Assembly: GCA_029706075.1 (NCBI GenBank)
Contig: JAINUG010000208.1
Location: 248,001-312,000, forward strand
Source of the DNA: Aldrovandia affinis
Lineage: Eukaryota; Chordata; Actinopteri; Notacanthiformes; Halosauridae
Direction of reading: 5' to 3'
DNA: 64,000 nt
Shown here: positions 58,530-64,000 of the stretch, piece after piece
Numbering within the stretch: the first letter of the stretch is position 1
Layout: every line of letters starts with the position of its first letter
The notes under the pieces: generated by a model
What the model saw: only the letters and a program-made list of their open reading frames with translations
What the model was told of the DNA's origin: nothing
Database searches by the model: none
Program-made: the position numbers and the translations under genes

Positions 58530-61500
58530 GTGAGATGGAAGAGGAGCGAGGGTGAGTGAAAAACGAGTGAGAGGAGGTGAAAGAAGCCATGTATCCACGG
58601 TAAGGAATGGAGACGTAATTATATCGGGCTAATCAGCAGAGGGATGATTAGGGATAAAAGCAGGTGGGTTCAGGGGAGAAGATGGCAAGATTAAATCTCC
58701 CTAATGAAAGATAGTTTTTATCAGGCAATGGGACAAAATAATCAATAATAATTGAATGCATTTATTTATTTGAACTAGAGTACAGGATATGACAGTAACA
58801 GAGGGGTGAAGGACGCGATTGGAGGGTTGTAATCTGGTTGTGTTGTTGGCAACCTGTGATTGTGTTGACTATGTTGTGATGAACTCTCTTCTAGTTCTGT
58901 TTGTGGAGAACGTGTTGACGGAGGTGAAGGGGCGGGCTCTCCTAGTGGCCACGGACGTGACTGGCAGCGTCACCCTGCAGCGGCTGTTCCCATTGGCCAG
59001 CCCCGCCCAGGTGGGGGAGGTTTTGGCTGAGCTGGGCGGAGCCTTGGGGGAAGAGTTGAAGGCTGCATCTTGTGACCGGTGTGGAGGACACGTGGTGGAA
59101 AGCGCACTGAGACAGGTGCCCAGGTGGGCAGGTGGGTCCTGGACAGACAGTAATACTTAAAGTTGCTTTGGGACACAGGCAGTCATACAGAAAGTTGCTT
59201 GGGACACACAGACAGTTATGCAGAAAAGTTGCCTGAAGAGGGAGGGAGGGAGGGAGGGAGGGAAGGAGGAGAGGTAAATTGGGAAGGAGGGACATTGAGA
59301 GCCAGTTCCAAAGTTACGGCTTAAGCTCTCAAGCTGATCACTAGGGGTGGGCGGATCGATACCAAAAGGATCGAAACTACCAATACTAAGTCTTGTTTTG
59401 AGTATCGATACTAGCGTCAATAGGATCGATACAAATAAACGGATCCGTCTCTCTTCTACGTTGTACCCATTTTTATTTCATTGAAGAGCAAACAACGTTC
59501 CGTTATCATCTTCCGACAAGAGTGTAACATTAAATCACATTCTGGGCACGTGAACACACCCATTTGTGCCTGCCGCACGGGAACTCCTGCAGCAATGCAG
59601 CGACCTTAATATCAGTGCGGCACGGTGGGTGGATTACACCTGGAGCACGGAGGGGGAGAAAAACACCTCTAGACTCCGTGACTTCATCCCAGACGTCGGT
59701 CCTCCCCCCATCGGGGTGGACCTGCCCCGACTGGCGTGGGTGAGGCTTAACCGCCTCCGGACTGGCGTCGGGCGTTTCTGCTCATCGATGCACAGATGGG
59801 GCTTGGCCTCCTGCGCGGCCTGCGAGTGTGGCGCAGAGGAACAAACCGCAGACCATGTCATCCTGGATTGCCCGATTTATCGGGCACCCAATGGGATCCA
59901 TGGTCTGTCGGTTTTGGATGACGACACGGTGACATGGCTGCTGGAGGTGTGCCCCGAAATATAGCCTGGGTGAACCCCCCCTAGGCTTGAGGTGGTAAAA
60001 GGATAGCCCCTCGGCCCCGAGCCTAGGGGAGCAGGAAAAGAATATACCCAAACGACGAAGAAGAACACACTTAGTGCAGGCACTCTTTGCTTCTCTGCTG
60101 CTGTTGTGTGCACTCACTATCAAACAACATGCGCGCAGCGCTCGCTTAGATTGTTCCTCTTTAGTTCAGAGAAGACACATAGTTGCACTGATGGCTGAAC
60201 GAAAGAGGAGCATCATTTGGAGTTATTTCACAGCTGTGAATGAAAATGTTGCGAAATGCGATGTATGTAGGAAGGCTGTTTGCTACTGTGGCAACACCAC
60301 CAATTTGTTTAAGTACATTAGAAAAAACCACGAGCAAGAGAACTTGGAGCTGCAACAGAAAAGAAAGGAGAAGGAGGCGGGAAATGCCCCAGCAGAGACA
60401 GAGTTCACTGGCAGAGTCTTTTCAGAGAGGCAAGGAATATCCAGGTACATAGTAGTGAAATTTATATAAAAAGGATCGGTATCTGTATTGGTAATTCTGG
60501 CCCTGGTATTACTTGGTATCGGATTGAACCCAAATTTTGTGGCATCACCCACCCCTACTCCACAGCTATTAAATTAGACTATTAAAACATGTATTTGTGC
60601 AACTCCCTTCTGAAATAAACACTTTGCTTCTGAAAATGGCAGCTCAAACCCCGATCCACCACCCAGTAGTGATTGCTTGGTGATGTCATGGCACGTGATC
60701 AAAATGGGTCCACTCCAAAATCCGCCCGGTGCACCGCCACATCTAAATAGACCGCACCCAATGAGAGCCCTCTCTGAGGGCTTGAGGATTTAAGGGGCAA
60801 CTTTGGAAGTGGTCCTCAGTGTTTGATGTTTATCTGTGTCCTGCAGAGCGCCCCCTGGAAGCCACAGAGTCCGCAGAGGAGGAGACGGAAGCCGGGAGTT
60901 CTGGGATTCTGGAGGCCCAGGTCCTGGCTCTGTCCCGGGTGGTGATAGAGGGCATGGCTGAGTTCATCACTCATGCCCATGGCTCTCATGTAGCACGCAC
61001 ACTCATTCACCTGCTGGGTGGCTGCCTCGGCCCCGCCCGTTCACACACACCTACAGGTACACACTCACACTTGCACACACACCCACAGGTACAGACTCAG
61101 TCATACAGGTACACACCCACAGGCACACATTTATACACACACACACACACACACACGCACGACACACAGCCACAGGTACACACACACTCATTGACTCACA
61201 TACCACAGGTACACACACACACTCTCACTCTCACTCACCCATTCACCACAGGTACATACTCATACACACAAGTTCACACACACATATGACACACATACAC
61301 ACAAATGACACACCCAGGTACACACACACATCACACACACGTGCTCGTACAAAACTTACAGACACATTGACAGACCTGTTTGTGTACATGATGCAAAATC
61401 CTCTTCCTCATATAGAACCAGGCTTATACAGAAAGTGTGTGTTTTGTGTGTGTGTGCGTGCGAGTGAGTGTATAATGTATGTGTGTATATTGTCTGTGTA

Positions 61501-62524
61501 TGTTTGAGTGTGATGTAAAAACTATGTATGTTTAGGGGGTAAAGAGCGGAAGGTCACCCCTGTGCTGACGGATTTTGATGCGCCCCCATCCTTTGGGCCC
61601 GCTCTGAAGAGGCTGGCCCTGTCTGTAATGGACCATGTCAACAGTGAGTCTGTACCCAACAACACCTCTGCCCCACCCTTCTCTGTCTCTGATGGATCAT
61701 ATAAGAACATAAGAATACATAATGATGAGAATGGGCCGTTCGGCCCATCTAGGCTCATCATGTCCTAATATAAAGAGTATCTAGTACTACATCTAGCCTG
61801 GACTTGAATAGCCCAAGCGTTTCTGCCTCTACTACCCGACCTGGCAAGCTGTTCCAGGCATTGACAACCTCTGTGTAAAGAAAAACTTCCTAATATCTGT
61901 GTGGAATTTGCCTTTAACTCATTTCCACCTGTGGCCTCTTGTTCTGCTGACCCCACTTATCTTAAAAAAATCTTTGGTATTTTACTTTGTTAATCCCTTT
62001 TAGGAATTTAAAAACCTCAATAAAATCCCCTCTAAGTCTCCGTTTGCGAAGTTTAAATAGATTGAGTGCCTTAATACCAGGTATCAGTTTAGTTGCCCTT
62101 CTTTGGACTTTTTCAAGAGCTTCTATATCTTTCTTGTAGTGCGGTTCCCAGAACTGCACACAGTATTCTAAGTGGGGTCACCTGTGGGTCGGTCCCCAAA
62201 ACTCCCTGAATGCATCACCTGTGTTAAGAGTCATATAAACAGTAATGTTCTCTCTCTCCCTCTCCCTCTCTCTGTGCTGCTAGAAATGTTTGTAAAGAAG
62301 TATTTTAATCTAATGTAGTATCTCTCTCACCGTGTGTGAGGGATGCAGTACTAACCTCATTCTCTCACTCCCCCACCCCTAGCCTGTGTGACGAACACAG
62401 TGGCCAGCGCTGTGCTCCAGGTCATGCTGACGGTCTGTCACAGGAAGAGGCCGAAGCTGTGCAAGCGCCTGACCAAAGGCATTATGGGATATTTGACTTC
62501 TCTCAGCACAGCACCTGGGGTCAG
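58331..62524 (+). CDS. nop9: Nucleolar protein 9 (Pumilio-repeat), 5' part of gene
   Basis: NOP9 is a nucleolar Pumilio-type RNA-binding protein that acts in 18S rRNA maturation. Five coding exons are visible: 58331-58529, 58895-59131, 60847-61056, 61536-61643 and 62383-62524. Phases agree throughout (phase 1 at each junction, 2 at the last), giving 298 complete codons. The protein starts with a basic and acidic low-complexity region, then [70 protein letters not shown] and [19 protein letters not shown]. These match human NOP9 in order. The ATG at 58331 is the first in frame after a stop at 58220. The rest of the protein lies beyond the right edge. Confidence 0.93.
58895..59131 (+). CDS. nop9: nop9 coding exon 2
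   Basis: Acceptor CTTCTAG, donor GCAG|GTGGGT. An alternative GT eight bases upstream breaks phase. It encodes the first Pumilio-like repeats, with [10 protein letters not shown]. Confidence 0.92.
59241..59262. repeat. (GGGA)n short repeat
   Basis: Five to six GGGA/GAGG units in nop9 intron 2. Confidence 0.8.
59335..60562 (+). mobile_element. hAT element in nop9 intron with BED-finger fragment and nested LINE
   Basis: Left end CTAGGGGTGGGCGGATCG and right end reverse complement GTAGGGGTGGGTGATGCC match as hAT termini. Between them, 60192-60469 encodes a BED-type zinc-finger start ([37 protein letters not shown]), the N terminus of a hAT transposase. The rest of the transposase is absent. A LINE piece splits it at 59560-60062. 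Confidence 0.75.
59560..60062 (+). mobile_element. 5'-truncated LINE, second copy of the 47.8-51.5 kb family
   Basis: 503 bp, flanked by the 8-bp duplication GAACACAC (59552-59559 and 60063-60070). Its 132-codon reading frame differs at only one internal residue (W to G) from the C-terminal part of the copy at 47893-48290. It ends in the same GAAGAA-type tail. Confidence 0.92.
60847..61056 (+). CDS. nop9: nop9 coding exon 3
   Basis: Acceptor CCTGCAG, donor CTACAG|GTACAC. It encodes an acidic linker and [20 protein letters not shown], a Pumilio-like repeat. The donor motif is reiterated in the downstream tandem array. Confidence 0.93.
61041..61345. repeat. CACAGGTACACAC tandem array in nop9 intron 3
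   Basis: CA-rich array in which CACAGGTAC or a close variant recurs at least six times after the true donor. Confidence 0.9.
61536..61643 (+). CDS. nop9: nop9 coding exon 4
   Basis: Acceptor TGTTTAG, donor ACA|GTGAGT. It encodes [20 protein letters not shown] and [10 protein letters not shown]. Confidence 0.92.
61695..62178 (-). mobile_element. CR1-type LINE, 5'-truncated 3' end
   Basis: On the minus strand the reverse-transcriptase C terminus reads [20 protein letters not shown] and [19 protein letters not shown], then in another frame the TRGHRW- and [22 protein letters not shown] end. It closes with ATTCTTATGTTCTTATATG, a CR1-style 3' repeat. Confidence 0.85.
62383..62524 (+). CDS. nop9: nop9 coding exon 5
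   Basis: Acceptor CCCCTAG, donor GTCAG|GTGAGT. It encodes [20 protein letters not shown] and [16 protein letters not shown]; the last codon is split in phase 2. Confidence 0.92.
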
Positions 62525-62664
62525 GTGAGTGCAGCTATTTAAGAGTACCTCGATCCTACTCAATATTAAATATTCAATGTGTATGTATACATTCAATTTG
62601 TGATATATTCTACTACAACACTATTTACAATAATATAGTACCAATAATACAAACAATGCAAAAA

Positions 62665-63050
62665 TTACTAGAGATGCACCGATCGATCGGCCTCTGACCG
62701 GAAATGGCCGATTTTCAGCTGATCGGCCTCAATCGGTGACTTGATCCCGATCACTCCCATAGCCGATTCTGTGCGCCGGTTGGCTCCTCGCCCCCTCTTT
62801 TTCACGTGACGTGCGCGCACCCGTGAGCCAATGCAAACAGATCAGATGAGCGCAGCGCTGAAAACGCCTCAACATGTCCTTAGTATGGGCGTTTTTCACA
62901 GTCAGTGAAGACGACTTAAAGCTTGCAGTTTGTCATACATGTCAATCGAAAATAAGCCGCGGAGGAACAACCTCAAAACGTTGAACGACCAACCTAATCA
63001 GACACTTGAAAAGTCATCACCCAGGTACCAAGTCGATGCCCAAATTCTGA
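62665..63050 (+). mobile_element. hAT element fragment with BED-finger pseudogene
   Basis: Starts TAGAGATGCACCGATC, a hAT-like terminus. From 62874 a BED-type finger is encoded (MSLVWAFFTVSEDDLKLAVC, HTCQSKISRGGTTSKR, then an in-frame TGA, then TTNLIRHLKSHHPG). The stop makes it a pseudogene. Confidence 0.7.
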
Positions 63051-64000
63051 AAATGTAACGGTACTCGTTTTCTACAGTACCGTAGGTACCGGGTTAATTA
63101 ACAATTAACCGTTGCGCTAGTTCGGTTCCTCTGAACCATTTTCCATTAATAGAACATAGTGGTAGTGCATAAACCTGACGTAATAATGCCCTCCTGAAGC
63201 ACTGAATTGCACTGAAATCATTATGTTCGCTAATGAGTGACGTTATGAAACAGTGCTATTCACTCATACAAATCGAACTTATTAGACCTAATGATAAATT
63301 CATCTAACGATTTCTAGCTAAACCACAAATGGTGTATTAACTGTGTTGTGCATGAAGGTGCCAGCTGTGCGTTTCCACTATCAAACAAACTCAGAAACAG
63401 CAGCATCGCCTCTTTTCCAATTACTCCTAGTTTGAAACATTTTTATCTAGGCTTTGAAGCTAGTTAAAGTCGTAGTCGTTAGGCTACCTGACTCACGCAA
63501 ATAACGAAATTCTGCTGAAGAGCGGCTTGTTTCAATGCCTTTGACAAGCTCTGCAACTGAAACATCCGCCCTTATATCGCTACAAGTGTTTTCCATTGCA
63601 CTATATAGAATTGGGATCTACTCTAATCCACCTCTAGCAAACAAATTAGTCTAGCGCATCATAGGTTCGAACTAACCTGTTTTCCATTAGCATTGTCGCA
63701 ATAACTTTCTGATGCACATCAAGTTGAAGCCATATAATTATTTAATGTTAAAAGGGCTTGTGTCATCTGTCATCAGAATATAACGTTAGTGTTTAAAAAA
63801 ATATTTCCGGACTAATGGTCTGTCACCATGTCAGTAAATTTAAACTACTCTTGTTTCTTTTTATTTATTACTTAAAGGCTACATGCCACTGTTGTTGGAT
63901 TCTCTTTTATTCATCATTGAATTTAATTTGCACAAAAAAAGAAAAGCTCTGTCCAGTAACCTGGAACACTTTTTTATTTTGAAATGTGTTTTAGTGAGAC
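63050..64000. other. nop9 intron or flank, no gene seen
   Basis: TTTTCCATT recurs near 63137, 63590 and 63681, suggesting an unrecognised repeat. No further nop9 exon recognised. Confidence 0.4.

Noticed and set aside
58530..58552. Later donor for nop9 coding exon 1 (GAGG|GTGAGT)
   Set aside because: It gives phase 2, which puts the next exon out of frame.

Overview
This is nuclear DNA from a ray-finned (teleost-type) fish. Genes are split by GT-AG introns and CA/GA/GT microsatellites are abundant. The interspersed repeats are fish types: L2, CR1, RTE, Tx1 and jockey/I-type LINEs, V-core SINE tails, Tc1, hAT and Harbinger DNA transposons, and a chromodomain Gypsy element. Coding capacity is low and almost every long ORF is a repeat relic. 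The species cannot be fixed from the sequence.

Three host loci are visible. (1) tgm1, a membrane-type (keratinocyte-like) transglutaminase on the minus strand: 13 coding exons from 23792 down to 11770. The exons sum to exactly 776 codons including the stop, with every phase matching and the Cys-His-Asp triad intact. (2) One exon of an slc7a8-like (LAT2-type) amino-acid transporter on the plus strand at 51832-51965, with no other recognisable exon nearby. (3) The 5' part of nop9 (Pumilio-repeat nucleolar protein) on the plus strand: a promoter-like segment near 57.5-57.6 kb and five coding exons from 58331 to 62524, the rest lying beyond the right edge. From general knowledge TGM1, NOP9 and SLC7A8 all lie on human 14q11-q12, so this looks like conserved synteny.

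Region by region. 1-1.1 kb: LINE endonuclease relic with a 2A-like motif. 1.1-8.4 kb: Tc1 transposon split by an almost full-length L2 LINE, itself split by a hAT miniature element. 8.4-11.7 kb: no gene, SINE scraps and a CA repeat. 11.8-23.8 kb: tgm1, whose introns hold an antisense RTE relic, a 39-bp minisatellite and retroposon tails ending in GA repeats. 23.8-38.1 kb: gene-free, with Tc1 and hAT copies, an inverted-repeat MITE, a second minisatellite and CA arrays. 38.17-43.67 kb: a very young 5.5-kb Gypsy chromovirus with near-identical LTRs. 43.7-47.6 kb: unannotated sequence and a deleted Harbinger element. 47.8-51.5 kb: a jockey/I-type LINE split by a 537-bp solo LTR. 51.8 kb: slc7a8 exon. 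52.4-57.1 kb: Tx1 LINE broken by a hAT element, a probable solo LTR and a Penelope-like piece with a hammerhead-like core. 57.5-64 kb: nop9, with hAT, LINE and CR1 insertions in its introns.

Most notable: the Gypsy element has no obvious tRNA primer-binding site. Its 11-nt leader segment is perfectly complementary to an LTR segment that starts 31 nt downstream of a TATA box, which is the arrangement expected for Tf1/sushi-type self-priming.
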